NCBI GenBank assembly: GCA_028554795.2 | Contig: CM068824.1 | Coordinates: 156,969,789-157,033,788 of the forward strand | Length of the DNA: 64,000 nucleotides | DNA from: Sinohyriopsis cumingii | Taxonomy: Eukaryota > Mollusca > Bivalvia > Unionida > Unionidae | Reading direction: 5' to 3' | In this document: positions 10,111 to 22,420 of the stretch, one piece after another | Layout: each line of letters begins with the position of its first letter | Position numbering within the stretch: the stretch's first letter is position 1 | The notes under the pieces: generated by a model | Seen by the model: only the letters and a program-made list of their open reading frames with translations | The model's database searches: none | Told to the model about the DNA's origin: nothing | Program-made: the position numbers and the translations under genes

Positions 10111-12965
10111 TTACACGTGGAATCATATCCTTCTACAACATGCAATTAAGTACTCATACATATTAACTATGTGAAAGGAAAAGAAGCATACAAATATGAA
10201 ATTAGATTATGGTGTATGTGTAGATCTTAGACTGAATATTGGAAAACAGTAATATTAACTAGTTTCAGAAATGAAAATAGAGGAAGCAACAGCCTCAATC
10301 CAGCTTACACTTTGTTCGATATTGCTAGAGGTAAAGTTACACTACCTGCTTTTCGACCAATGATTTTATTATAATACTTCACTTATATTAAGCTTTGATT
10401 TGTTATATGCAATAAGGACATGTTTTTAAGTAACATATCCCAAATTTGCATGTAATATCCTTATCGAAAGCGTTTGCAAAGCTATTTCTTCTGTAATTGC
10501 TTTGATTTAACATTTCCAGTGATGTGTATCTTTGTTGGATTATAGATGAGTATTTTTCGTCAGTTTCAGCAGAAAGATTTTCCCATTAGGTAAATGCAAG
10601 CATACGTTGGATATAAGTGGTACATGTTCAAAAGAACGAAAATCACTATAATCCAACTAACCAACGTTGGATATGGCAAGATCCGATTAGCTAAATAGTG
10701 ATGATAATATTGCATATAGACTGGGTGGATGGGAGAGAATATTGTGGAATGTTGTTAAATATAGTTTCATGCAATATCAACATAAACTAAAACATAAAAA
10801 TGCTGGTGACTGAAAATTTTGTAATTTAGGCTTCTATTAAAATAATTTTACAAACTTAAAACTATTACGAAATGGTAGGGTTACGAATAAAGCACACTAT
10901 TACCCTTTGTGAATCTATTTAGAAATAAAACAAGAGGAAACATTATCCTGCAGTCTCGAGAGTAACATATACAATTTTTTCTTCTTCTCCAAACTAAATA
11001 TGACACGTTATTTACAGGTTCTACTATAAAGTGTCTATGATTTGTTTCGTTTAAATATTTTTAATCAGACTCAACTACACTATAATTATGTGCCTATACT
11101 GTGTGATACTTGTAGCAGACTATCTGTGGGTAACGAATATAAAAAATACCCTATCTTGATAAACGCCATTATTATATCGGTATTTCAATGCTGCATCAGT
11201 AATTAATAATCATTTCCTTGGTTCCTCTTAAAGCTCAATACATGAACTATTCAATGCTAGAACCAGATTTTATTTAATTTTATTTTTGGTTTCAGTTTTT
11301 ATTCAATAACAATCTAATTCATCCACGTTACATTTCACTACACACTATTATGAGTTTATGGTGTACACTTCCCTTGGGGGTGGAAGTGGCACATGACGTA
11401 CATACATCTGTTTGTATTGACAAACGATAACCGTGTAGACGTAAAATCCTTTGATATCTTTAACTTCAAAAAGTAAATATACTTAACGGCCATTCAGTAC
11501 GGAATCTGTAATGTTTACAGACAGATAACAGACATGACCTCGGTCACATTTGAACATTATTTCCGTAGCTGTAGTTGTAGCATGGATATTTACTATATTG
11601 CTAATAATGTGCCCCAAGCTGATAATCGAAGACGTAGCCAATGTATGTTTCATATTTTAAGTCTCTGGTACAATGAGGACACCAAACGTTTATCATTTTA
11701 ATGTATGCATTGGTTTACCTGCTAAATATGTCACGTGGCATGATAATACTTACATGGGGCATAGGAAATTATCGTGCTTTGGACGTTTATCTTCTTTTTT
11801 GGACGGTGGTGGGTGGTGGTTGCTTTTTAAGTTCGTGAGGCATAAGTTTCGGCGAGATCTGCGATTTAGAAAGCAATTAGCACAGAGCATAAACCATATT
11901 AAGACTTCCAAGTTGTTATATATTACTTGTCAAAATAACAATACCCAGGGCATCATGTTCCGCATGTTATTGTCAAGTCGCAGATTGTACGCTCCATTTA
12001 TCATTTCCATTATCTTCACTCCCATAGTCATGTAAGGTGTTGTAGTTGTTGTATTAGTCGTAGCAGCACTACTTCTGCTACTACTATTACTACTATAACT
12101 ACTACTGTTATTATTTTTAATGATTCAGGGATTACAAGTTCAGATTTGGTACAATTTCGGTGATCACAATGTTTCCGTGAAATAGGGTTCTAATTATTAA
12201 TTGATTTGTTGTTGGTTATATGAACTGATAACCGTGGAAATTGAGCTTTATTTTTGTTCATTAAATAAGAAATATTGAAATTTATATTAGTTGCTTCCTT
12301 CCGAGACGTGTAGTTACAAATACATTATTTTCCTGCCCCACTTTTTTATCGTGCTATTTTATGAGGCACACTATTCCATCAAAGTAACCTTTGCCTTTAA
12401 CCAATGATAGAATACTATGATGCGATTTCTAAGGCACTGTTGAAAGGAATCATTGGGCAAATATTAAACAGAATTTGATAGAATACCTTTCTTTGCACAT
12501 TGTATAGCTGTTAACAATCCTACCTAGTCTAAAGATGCCAGTACTGTTAGGCGATATATCTCAATTAGTGATATCGTTTGTATTGTCTTTGTCATGAGAC
12601 ATAGACCAGCATAAACCCATTTATGACAAGTCTAAAATAGAAACATCACTATTATTACCTGAACAATTTTGAGAATTATCGCAATATTTTTGCGAATGTT
12701 ATCAAAAGTTATTTGGAAACTCTTGTCCAAATATACTTAACAAAACCAATGTACATATTGTGTAAAACCTTCGTGAATATTTAACATAACATTGCGAATA
12801 ATGCCAAGGGTTTTGCAACATTCTATATACTATTGTGAGAATATTTGCAATACATTTGAAAATATCGGAAACATTTGTGGCATAGTTTTTTTCGCCCTGC
12901 ACATGTATACCTAATTCAATGGATGCATGGATTGCTTTCTGCTTGAATGTGTCTTCTTTGCAAAT
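10111..12965. other. Non-coding stretch, 2.8 kb
   Basis: AT-rich, with no supported exon. A 120-residue open frame at 11,673-12,035 (+) has no recognisable domain and no splice or signal features. A tactactac/tgctactac triplet-rich patch lies at 12,050-12,115. The motif cgttggatat recurs at about 10,600 and 10,670 without clear array structure. Confidence 0.55.
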
Positions 12966-12984
12966 ATTTCGGTCTGAAGGTGCA

Positions 12985-13172
12985 ATATGTGTGCGTGTGT
13001 CTGTCTGTCTGTCTGTATGTATGTACGCATGTATGTATGTGCGTGCTCGTGATTGCGTGTGTGTGTGTGCGTGCGTGCTTGCGTGCGGATGTGTGTATTT
13101 ATGTATGTGTGTACATATGTATATGAGAGCATTTCAATAGTAAGATGAAATAGGATGATAATGTAAAATAAC

Positions 13173-13260
<88 letters not shown>
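12985..13260. repeat. TG-rich patch followed by (CA)n(TA)n microsatellite
   Basis: 12,985-13,130 is rich in tgtgtg, tgtctgtctg and gtatgtatg words. 13,172-13,198 is (CA)n, passing directly into (TA)n up to about 13,260. The compound CA-TA structure is typical slippage sequence. Val/Cys- and Tyr/Ile-repeat frames across it are artefacts. Confidence 0.95.
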
Positions 13261-13263
<3 letters not shown>

Positions 13264-13499
13264 GAAAATAAATTATGCAGAACGTACTCATCGAGAACCA
13301 AGATCCTAAAGAAGGCTTGATGAAAGCAGCAAAATAATATGTTGATTCAAACTGAAAAGACCATCTGGTTCACCGAGACACCCTTATAAAATTGTTTCAC
13401 ATATAAAGAGATGTTGAGAATCAATCCGCAACCATAGACAAGTTCAGAAAAAAAAGATTAGGAAACGGAGAGCACCAGCTGAAAATAAATGGATGCTTC

Positions 13500-14740
13500 T
13501 GATTACTAACTAGAGACACGAAACACAATACATCGTGAATCGTGAGACTGTTCGAATTCGATCTGTTTACCATGCTCACCTCGATGATGCCAATGCAAGG
13601 AACCCAAAGGGTCCATTCATTTATGATTACCTCTTCTCCTATCGACTTTGAAGGAAAATGATAATACAACGATTGTATCGATCTAACTATCAGTTACTTG
13701 TTCCTGAAGATCAAAGTTCTCAAATAGACAACATCAATGCCACAGTAGCATCCATCAATAATTTCATGTTGTTTAGTGAAGTAGGTTAATACTTGCGCAG
13801 AAAGCTAGTGAGCATCAGCAAGGACGCTTACTCTTAATGAGTGTACGAGAAATTCATTTCATTTACGGAAAAGAAGCCAAGAACACACATGTGAATGCCT
13901 CAGTGTAAAAATACCTCACAAGTTTGGACACATTCATCGACACAGCGTTGCGAGCGGATGACGAATCTCACAATGTTGGATATTTAACAGCCGAAATAAA
14001 ATCAAACAAGGAAGCAGTGTGCAAATGATGGATTTTGTGCATTTGGGCATGTGGTTGCAAGATAAGTATTTGCCAAGTGGAACAGATTTACAACTGAGAT
14101 TGAATCGAAGTATTGCCGTGTAGAGTGTGATGGTTAACGCAAGAGAGTACCAAACGAACATCGAAAAAGCCGTACTGCACATATTCCTTGTGGAGGTCTT
14201 TACCTAAAGTGGGAAGCCATACCAGTCAGACACTAAGCAGAAGGAAAACCCTGTTTTCTTTACGACAAGGGATTTTTTTTTACTATTGATTGAGGGTCCC
14301 GTTTAAACGTTTGCCTACTGGCACGCTCAGCAGCAATGAGCTATCCATTAAAAGTATCTTAAGTTTCAATACATTGCAACGTCTCTAATACAGAACTCAC
14401 CTTAAATAGTCAGACGTTGTGGACCAAACAGTTTATACCTAATCTTGCCCAGACAACTCACTTGAGAGTTATTTGAAACTGTTTGAAGCCACGAAACAGT
14501 TAGGTATCAGCAGATGTTAAGGCAGTTTCTAAAACAATTTTGCAGGAGAACAGTCTTTGTGGTCATTTGATTTCACTCCAAACCAAGACAGAAACGATAG
14601 ACACTTGGACCCTATAAAATCTGGTCAACATCGCGGGAAACTTCAATTCTCAGTAACTCTGGCAAATACAGCGAGTGTTGGCTTTATTTCCGGGTTTGAC
14701 AATATTCAGCTAATCATCAGCTTCACTGAAGTGATCTAAC
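13500..14740 (+). pseudogene. Decayed virion-type protein gene (F54H12.2-like, Polinton-associated)
   Basis: Broken plus-strand frames recover, in order, VPEDQSSQIDNINATVASIN (about 13,700-13,760), MMDFVHLGMWLQDKYLPSGT with TDLQLRLNRS (about 14,030-14,110), EYQTNIEKAVLHI (about 14,145-14,185), and LWSFDFTPNQDRNDRHLDPI followed by IKSGQHRGKLQFSV (14,557-14,655). The order and the FDxTPxQ...IKxGxxRxxLxF end match, from memory, a protein often annotated in invertebrate genomes as F54H12.2-like and found near Polinton-type genes, probably a capsid-associated protein. Span about 1.2 kb, roughly 400 codons. At least five stops or frame changes make it non-functional. Assignment by eye; the capsid role is inferred. 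Confidence 0.5.
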
Positions 14741-14762
14741 ACTATTAGAAAAAGAAGTAAAG

Positions 14763-15183
14763 ATGGAACACGATCCATTGGAGATAGGCGTGAAGACTGT
14801 TTTCGATTCACTAGTGGCAAGAACATGGTTGAATAATGTCAGGAAGTCCAGAACAAGAAAAACAAAATGAATCTCCTGTTTCCCTCGTGCAGTGGTTGAT
14901 AAATAACACAGGTCTAGCTAGAGACCGTCACTGATATAAATTCAATCATCCTAGTCAGAAACAACATGAAAAAATGTTTGATATTAATTCTACAAATCAC
15001 AGAAGATTTTGAAAAGTGGTATCAGAACTGGAGTAACCATCCCTTACCTAAATTAACTTCTCTGGAGATGAATTGCATCGACATCCTTTTGCTATATTGT
15101 AGTGATACTGTCCGTTCATCGATTTACTTCACAGATATTGTCAACGAACATGCCAGGTGTGAAATGAGGACTTGCCGCCTGTG
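14763..15183 (+). pseudogene. Short decayed frames downstream of the virion-type relic
   Basis: A frame starting at 14,763 (MEHDPLEIGVKT, ending RTRKTK) is followed by an open frame at 14,966-15,183 containing EDFEKWYQNWSNHPLPKLTS. Neither matches a family I recognise. Their position directly behind the virion-type relic and the same strand suggest they were neighbouring genes of the same element. Equally they may be chance frames. Confidence 0.25.
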
Positions 15184-15189
15184 AAGAAA

Positions 15190-16050
15190 GCAAAATGAAT
15201 GCATCGGAACTTCATGTAAAAACACAAAAGTGAATGAATACCTGGAAACGTCGTTACCATCGGGCTCAGTTATAACGTCTGCCTCGGACCCAATGATGTG
15301 TGCTAAAGAGGCCCTTCCACATAAAGAACCTTAAGATGTTCAGTCTATATCATTAAGACGGATCTCAGTAAACGACCGAAAACCCTCTGGGCAGCGATGT
15401 AGGTTTCCAACTACCAATGTGCAGAATAGTTTATTTCTTGTGTATTAACTCTTTTGGAAGATAACAACGCTAACATTATAAAAAGAAATGCTGTATCAAC
15501 TGAATTAGATAAGGTGAGATTAGAAGGATAAGATTCCATTGTGTGGCGTGTCTTCATCAACACAACGGTGGATTTTCCCAGAATATTTAATGACTTATTT
15601 TGACCCTGAAATACTCCAAAATTATCATAAAGCAGTAAGGTGGTCGAAAGAACATTCTGGTTATCAGTTTTCATTTCCTACATCAGTGAGAGTCTAGTAT
15701 ATAGTCTAACTCCACAACGTTGTTGACCTTGTAAAGCATTCGTGTTTACTGTTTCTTGGTATTTTTTACATGAAGAGGAAGTGACGTGCACTACAAAAAT
15801 GTTTCAGTGATTTGAGATCAAACAAGAACAATTAATTTCAAGATCTCTTTGGCTCGGTTTAAACAAATTCATTTTCTAGCACGCCATTTTATATTCTCTC
15901 TATGGATCTTATTTAAAATAGTGTTTTCTTTCACAACTGGCTACTTAATTCGAGGGATGTTTTCCTTCATAATAGTATACCGAAATTAAGCTTCAGTGTG
16001 GTGTGGTAATATGTTTGTGCGATTTCATTCCCCTTTTTTTTTGGGGGGGG
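15190..16050. other. Non-coding stretch, nothing recognised
   Basis: No domain-bearing frame on either strand. An 87-residue minus-strand frame at 15,411-15,674 has no recognisable features. The stretch ends in a T run and G run at about 16,034-16,053 that abut the SINE. Confidence 0.5.
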
Positions 16051-16310
16051 GGGCTTCGAGTGGCCGAGTGGTCTACAGTGCTCTCCGTTACGGATCACTG
16101 TCATCTCACCTCTGTCTGCGTGGGTTCGAGCATCGGATTCAGCCAATGTGGGTATGTGAGAAAGCTTGCCAGTAGCTTCTCGTAGGTCGGTGGTTCTTTC
16201 CGGGGTTTTCCAGAGTTCTTCCTCCACCATTAATAATGGCCGCCATGTATAGCCTATCGTGTGTTGAAAATGGCGTAAAACCCTACAACAACAAGAACAA
16301 CAACAACAAT
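16051..16310 (+). mobile_element. tRNA-derived SINE, family A, copy 1 (full length)
   Basis: The 5' head reads gagtggccgagtggtctaca and then gtgggttcgagcatcgg, matching the A-box and B-box of a tRNA (class II-like, Leu/Ser type) used as an internal RNA polymerase III promoter. The body (gtaggtcggtggttctttcc ... aatggccgccatgtatagcc ... aatggcgtaaaaccctacaa) ends in an (AAC)n tail. The flanks ccccttttttt (left) and ccccttatttt (right) look like an imperfect target-site duplication. Copies in the opposite orientation lie at 40,988-41,228 and 62,266-62,504, with a fragment at 59,428-59,540. Confidence 0.88.
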
Positions 16311-16379
16311 CCCCTTATTTTGCACCGTACCCTTTTCGTTGTATAATAGGTTTCTATAAACTATACTTGTTTAATAGTA

Positions 16380-16850
16380 CCTATGAAGTACTTGGATAGT
16401 ACTCAAAAGTGGGAGTTGGATTGTAATCAGAAAATGTGTTGAACGGTAACCAAAGAACGGATGCTGGATATTGCGATTTCATCCCCATTTTTGTTTGCAT
16501 CATACCTTTCTCGTCGGACTTCGGGTATGAAGTTTTAACAAATTATGCAATGCGTTCAGGATAATATCGAATGGTATCGAATGAGACTCAAGCAAATAGG
16601 ATTGGACAGTAAACAAACACTAGTGCAGGATGGGGTGTTGTACAGTATATAAAAAATGTAAGCTCGATAGTAAAAACAAGGCTGGTGTTGGATAGTAGGG
16701 TGTTTGACATATTTTAATCAAAAAGCATGTTTTGGATACTACGTTTTTGTTTTTGTTTTTAGAAACCACACAGTTCGTTTTAGATACTGTCAACTGGTTG
16801 TTGGATAGAAATTTTAAAAATGGGTGGTGGATAGTAATTACAAAGCTTGT
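16380..16850. repeat. Degenerate minisatellite with ttggatagta core, left part
   Basis: Units of roughly 28-32 bases built on ttggatagtaatcaaaa-like sequence recur irregularly (cttggatagtactcaaaag, gttggattgtaatcagaaaa, gttggatagtagggtgtttg, gtggatagtaattacaaagc). The array is interrupted by the LINE fragment and resumes at 17,906. Its core is the reverse complement of the tactatccaa-like core of the array at 54.6-55.2 kb. Confidence 0.65.
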
Positions 16851-17905
16851 GGGCGCGTCCTTCTCAACCGTCTGATCGGTGATGTCTCGGAAGCCATACT
16901 GCATACTATGTTCACGGGCATGATCGTGAGAACGAGCAAGACGCGACTCGTTCTTTTCAACGGGGATGTCTCTAAGCCATCAACATTTCTAACGGCGTAA
17001 AGCAGGGTTTCTTTCTCGCCCCAGTATTATTCAACCTATTCTTCACATGAGTCCTGAACCATGCTACACTCCTTTGACTCATTAATAGTCAAAGCAAGAC
17101 AGAGGTACTTCGCCAACCTGTCCCAGGCACCATAGCTCGCCTTCCGATTGTATTTATCGAAGACACCCAAATAAAGCTGACGATCACTTCAAGTACCTTG
17201 GAAGTATCATATATTCCTATGGATCGCCAGACAAAGAGGTAACGGTACGCATTATCAGCGCCAATCAATCATTAGGACTTCTTCGCTCTCGCGTGTTGAG
17301 TCACAGGAATAGCAAACTGTCCACAAATATAAAGGTATATACAACAGTTGTGCTAACAAGCCTCCTGTATGGATGTGAGACCTGAACAACATATAAGAAG
17401 AACATCAAACAGCTTGAACGCCTCCACACGAGAGCCCTGCGCTGGATTATGGGCGTCAGATGGCAAGACAGAGTGACGAACCTAGAAGCTCTGGACGGAT
17501 CATGTCATCCGTATTGAGGAGTCTCGAATGCCGCGTCAGATTTTGTATGGAGCTCTATCTAGTGGACACAGAAAAACTGGTCGTCAGAAGAAAAGATTCA
17601 AAGACTCCATCCTGGACAGCCTGAGATGCTGATCGATATATGTGACAAGCATCTAGTCCTGCGCCAAGGATAGACCTGGCTGATACTAATGCGTGCAAAA
17701 CCTTCGAGGATGCCCGCAGAACGAAAGTCGCCGACGACAGGGAACGCATGAAGGCCTCAATATCAACAACCAACCCATACATCCAGTGTATACACTGCTC
17801 TAGGACATGCGCATCTCGTATCGGACTCATCAGCCATGTGATGACTTATCGGCGAAGAGCGTAAGGTTGATTTTATCGAGCCCTATGGTCAAACAGCGCC
17901 GGAAA
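16845..17905 (+). pseudogene. LINE ORF2 3' fragment (reverse transcriptase end plus C2H2 finger)
   Basis: Plus-strand frames give NGVKQGFFLAPVLFNLFF (about 16,990-17,045), a reverse transcriptase motif that precedes the catalytic YxDD block. The frame then jumps to DDHFKYLGSI ... TTVVLTSLLYGCET ... IKQLERLHTRALRWIMG ... RWQDRVTNLEALD, the thumb/post-RT segment of non-LTR retrotransposons. It ends in CIHCSRTCASRIGLISHVM, a C2H2-type finger, with a stop at 17,862-17,864. The YxDD catalytic segment is deleted near 17,080. Several stops (for example after GCET) and frameshifts are present. Similar proteins are often annotated craniofacial development protein 2-like. A 5'-truncated, dead copy inside a minisatellite. 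Confidence 0.85.
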
Positions 17906-18030
17906 GCACGGAGGGTGTTGAATTGTATTCAAAATATTCTTGTTTCGAATGTATACCAGAAAGTGTCTCTACTGGATTATAGTCAAAATCGGTTGCTTGA
18001 TAATGGCGTGTCTGTGAGTTTTGAGGAGTA
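17906..18030. repeat. Degenerate minisatellite with ttggatagta core, right part
   Basis: After the LINE fragment the ~29-bp units resume: gttgaattgtattcaaaata, gtttcgaatgtataccagaa, actggattatagtcaaaatc. They align with the units left of the LINE, so the LINE appears to sit within one array. Confidence 0.55.
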
Positions 18031-18069
18031 TGATTGACCATGTACATTATGTATTCATAAATTCGCTCG

Positions 18070-18265
18070 ATTTAAATTTCCCGTTATGACCCCATAGAGT
18101 CAATTCCATGTTAAATTTCCGTTTTTATCCCAAGGAGCCATTGCATGTTAAATTTCTATTAAGATTTCGTAAATTACTGTACCTTACTGTTCCATCCCAA
18201 TGTTAACCCTATGCATTCTAACGGTGTATTTCATATATGACCTCATTATTTCGCCCACCCATGTT
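18070..18265. repeat. Degenerate array similar to the foldback terminal repeat
   Basis: Units such as ccatgttaaatttccgtttt and tgcatgttaaatttctatta recur at roughly 40-55-base spacing up to about 18,265. The ccatgttaaatttcc core equals that in the right terminal array of the inverted repeat (cccatgttaaatttccattg near 29,085). It may be an eroded end of a related element about 1.8 kb to the left. Confidence 0.45.
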
Positions 18266-19979
18266 AAACTATGGCGTTGTGTTCATTTCTGTATGGTCAT
18301 CAAGCACAACTTATAACTACTGGAAACTACTAAATTTGAGGTTTACTGATTAAACTAATTTTTTACTCTGAGTATTCTATATAAATGTAAGAGCAAATCA
18401 TAATTTAGGTGTTAGTATTATTCCCGTGACTTTACGCATCACCTGTTCCAGAAGTAAAAAGTATGACCATAAACACAATCCTAACAGATACTAATACTGT
18501 AAAATAATGAATTTAAATAGTGCCTTTAGGAGTTTTATGCAATCCTCCCCTTTATTAAATATCACCCGTTGATAACCAAGTGTATCGAAAGCAAAATTTC
18601 GTTCACTCTTTAACTGATTTGCTTCGGCAGGTTAATATGGCGCTAGCCAGTGGCTAGCTCGTGTTACGTTGTCCAAAGGCTAGTAAATTATATGTTAATC
18701 TAATATATCTGTAAACAAAAACTCATTGTGAAGCTATTTCATAGATTAATCGGATGTTTGTTTGTTTATGGGGGTTGGGGAGTGTATGTTTTAAAGATGA
18801 AGAACTTGAAACAACAAATTGTGCGATGTCTCACAGATTTCACTTTGTGTCCACATTAAATCCTGTCTTCTCACTGTGCACATAATAAGCCATTGCATTT
18901 CATTTATTACCTAAAATGCTTATATTTAATTCAATGGTCACCACGTAAACAAAGAATAAAAATTCTCTACAAAGTGTTGTAGCTACCTTCAGGGGTACTG
19001 ATCCGTAAGAACAATTGTAAACGGAGTACAGCTGGGGAACAGCAGGCTTGATCTTAACGTAGCAACATACAAAAATGGGGAAAAGAAGGAAAACAGACAA
19101 CGTTTGACACAACGGCCATGGGACAGAAGGGGGTGGCAGCATCTCATTTTGGCTTTGAGAGACTAAAACGATGAAACGTTATCCTTGCTCTGTTTTTAGC
19201 CAAATTTATATATTTTTCATTGACTTCTGTGGTTATAAGAAGGAGGCCCAAGGAGTGCATATACTTAGGAAAGATGAACGGGTTAAATATTGTGCTTCAA
19301 ATTTGACTTCCTATATTAAACGTCACCTTTGTGGTTTGTAATTCAATTGATTGGTGAGAACTATTGCATCATATACCACCTAAATTTTATTAAATATAAT
19401 AATGTTCACGGACTGTTAAAACAGGACACATATGCAAAATGTCCAGAATAACGAAATACACATTTATTTAGAGAGATATTTCAGTTTAAATTGTGTTAGT
19501 TTATGAATTAGGTTTTTTTTATATAGCTATTTTGCTAATTGCATGATGCAATGATACTTTATTGCATGAGAACTATGTTTGAATCCCACTACGGACTTTT
19601 GTCTCTAATTGTCTTCCAACTAACTGTTCCTTATCTTGAACAAGGAGGAATCATAAGTATGTTACTAATCATTTTTTATATGTGAATATACACTACCACA
19701 ACATGACATAAACGGCAAATAACTGACATTATCTTAAGAATCCGTTATGATAAGCTATCATACACTTAGTTAACCAACCGTTTTGAAGAGAACAACAAGG
19801 ACAATGTGCTGATTCTGAGTGAATTACGAATATAACTCTTGTGGGCAAACTTTTCCAGTGTTTTCATAATTGTATAGAAGCGGTAATTACGTACCACGTA
19901 ACTATGTTTCTAAGCAATTATTGTAAGCATATAAGTATATATGTGTTACTCATATATGACATCATCATAAGTACACACA
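18266..19979. other. Non-coding stretch, nothing recognised
   Basis: AT-rich, no domain-bearing frame. A tttgaatccc motif at about 19,589 resembles a decayed B-box but has no matching A-box or cloverleaf, so it is not called. Confidence 0.5.
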
Positions 19980-19987
19980 AGTAGTAA

Positions 19988-20455
19988 ATGGGGCCACCCT
20001 AGGGACAATGGGAATTACCATTAAAAACACCCCTGGGCCACTCTAGGGACAATGGAAATTTAACATGGGGAAAATTGCTGGGCCACTCTAGGGACAATGG
20101 GAATTTAACATGGGGAATAGAGTTTGGGCTTGTCTAGGGACAAGGGGAATTGAACATGGGGAATAGAGTTTGGGCTTGTCTAGGGACAAGGGGAATTGAA
20201 CATGGGAATAGAGTTTGGGCTTGTCTAGGGACAAGGGGAATTGAACATGGGGAATAGAGTTTGGGTCTGTCTAGGGACAAGGGGAATTGAACAGGGGAAT
20301 AGATCGTGGGACTGTCTAGGGACAAGGGGAAATTGAACATGGGAATAAATCGTGGGACTGTCTAGCGTCAAGGGGAATTTAACATATAGAAATTGAACAT
20401 GGTGGGTCAGTATAGCGTCAAGGGGAATTGAACATGGTGGGATTGTCTAGGGACA
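19988..20455. repeat. Terminal minisatellite of left arm, about 46-bp unit
   Basis: About ten units of the type tgtctagggacaaggggaat tgaacatggggaatagagtt tgggct recur, with outer units more diverged (ctctagggacaatggaaatt) and inner ones shifted to cgtgggactg and tagcgtcaaggg variants. It mirrors the array at 28,698-29,165. Confidence 0.9.
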
Positions 20456-20459
20456 ATGA

Positions 20460-21140
20460 TGGTAGAGGGTCAAACACAACAGAGACAGAGACATACATAC
20501 ACTAGCACAAGCGTGAGATTTATATATAAAGCATTACCAAGACCTGAAATCTTGCTGGGGTGTTCAAAAATTTGCATAATTGTAATGATGCTATAAATAG
20601 CTATAATCAAGGAAATGCTCAACGACAAAATGGATGTGACTAAAAGTAACGCTAAAATGACGAAATTGTCCCAGAATTTAAAGGAAAATAAACATATCCC
20701 CGAAAATTAAGTTACAATGGTTTAGACTAAAATGGATAAAATTAGTAACTACTTACAATATCAACTTGTGTGACGATCGTGGATAAACACCCATGTATCT
20801 ATTTATAGCTATAATCAGCTAAAATTCCTATGAAATCCCACTATCTATTTATACTACAACTTGTGGGTTATTCCTTTGGAAAATCCCACTCTCTTTTTAT
20901 AGCCTCAGCTTGAGTGACGTTCCTGTTTATGAACTCTAGTACATATGTATAGCTACAACCTATGGAAATCCCCAAGTCCATATTTATAGTCTCGAAATTA
21001 CCAGCGTCAGTGACGTCACTGTACTGAACACTAGGGAATAAATGTCAACAGTGTTGCAAGTGGCTGACCTGAATACACGCTACTGCAGGTAGGTAGGTAC
21101 AGTGTATCTGATAGGGATAAAGTGAGTTTTTATAGGGACA
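20460..21140. repeat. Left-arm subterminal segment with tatttatag-type degenerate repeats
   Basis: Contains repeated ctatttatagctataatcag-like words and gaaatcccac words spaced roughly 60-90 bases apart, plus a perfect tgacgtca (cAMP-response-element-type) palindrome within gtcagtgacgtcactg near 21,010. It mirrors 28,020-28,690 with a few substitutions. The tgacgtca could be chance; no promoter is claimed. Confidence 0.7.
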
Positions 21141-21149
21141 AACAGAGAC

Positions 21150-21151
21150 CA

Positions 21152-21199
<48 letters not shown>

Positions 21200-21216
21200 C
21201 GTACGCGCGCAGACAT

Positions 21217-21258
<42 letters not shown>

Positions 21259-21476
21259 GGAAGAGGAAAAAACAAACCCCAAATATACTATCAATACAGA
21301 AGGGAGATAACACAAACCCCAAATAAACTATCAACACAAACGTACGCGAACGCATACAAACCCCAAATATACTATTCACACAACGTCGCTAACGCATACA
21401 AACCCCAAATATGCTATCCACACTCGGGAGGAAGAAGAAAACAATAACCAAATATACGATCTACACAACGTACGCG

Positions 21477-21516
<40 letters not shown>

Positions 21517-21780
21517 CAGAGGGAAGAGGAAAAAACAAACCCCAAATATACTATCAACACAGAAGGGAGATAATACAAACCCCAAATAAACTATCCACGC
21601 AAACGTACGCGAACGCATACAAACCCCAAATATACTATCAACACAGAAGGGAGATAATACAAACCCCAAATAAACTATCCACACAAACGTACGCGAACGC
21701 ATACAAACCCCAAATATGCTATCCACACTCGGGAGGAAGAAAAAAAAACAACCAAATATACGATCTACACAACGTACGCG

Positions 21781-21830
<50 letters not shown>

Positions 21831-22051
21831 GAGGGAAGAGGAAAAAACAAACCCCAAATATACTATCAACACAGAAGGGAGATAATACAAACCCCAAATA
21901 AACTATCCACACAAACGTACGCGAACGCATAGAAACCCCAAATATACTATTCACACAACGTCGCTAACGCATACAAACCCCAAATATGCTATCCACACTC
22001 GGGAGGAAGAAGAAAAAAACAACGAAATATACGATCTACACAACGTACGCG

Positions 22052-22108
<57 letters not shown>

Positions 22109-22420
22109 ACACACAGAGGGAAGAGTAAAAAACAAACCCCAAATATACTATCAACACAGAAGGGAGATAATACAAACCCCAAATAAACTATCCACACAAA
22201 CGTACGCGAACGCATACAAACCCCAAATATACTATCAACACAGAAGGGAGATAATACAAACCCCAAATATACTATTAACACAGAAGGGAGATAATACAAA
22301 CCCCAAATAAACTATCCACACAAACGTACGCGAACGCATACAAACCCCAAATAAACTATCCACACAAACGTACGCGAACGCATACAAACCCCAAATATAC
22401 TATCAACACAGAGTGAAGAA
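21150..22420. repeat. Left-arm mosaic of (CA)n and ~40-bp minisatellite units
   Basis: (CA)n blocks alternate with modules containing aaaccccaaatatactatc, aacacagaagggagataata, acgtacgcgaacgcatacaa and cactcgggaggaagaag. At least four composite cassettes are visible. Long His/Thr or Cys/Val open frames here reflect the dinucleotide. The right-arm counterpart (25,990-28,010) is about 0.75 kb longer because of extra cassettes. Confidence 0.93.

Noticed and set aside
11673..12035. 120-residue open frame
   Set aside because: No domain or splice context; within random expectation for 3 kb of sequence.
17555..17830. Minus-strand 91-residue frame
   Set aside because: Antisense shadow of the LINE ORF2 fragment.
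19560..19605. tttgaatccc B-box-like motif
   Set aside because: No matching A-box at the right distance and no cloverleaf.
20995..21030. tgacgtca as a functional CRE promoter element in the palindrome
   Set aside because: A single 8-base palindrome in a repeat; no associated start site or gene in the right orientation.
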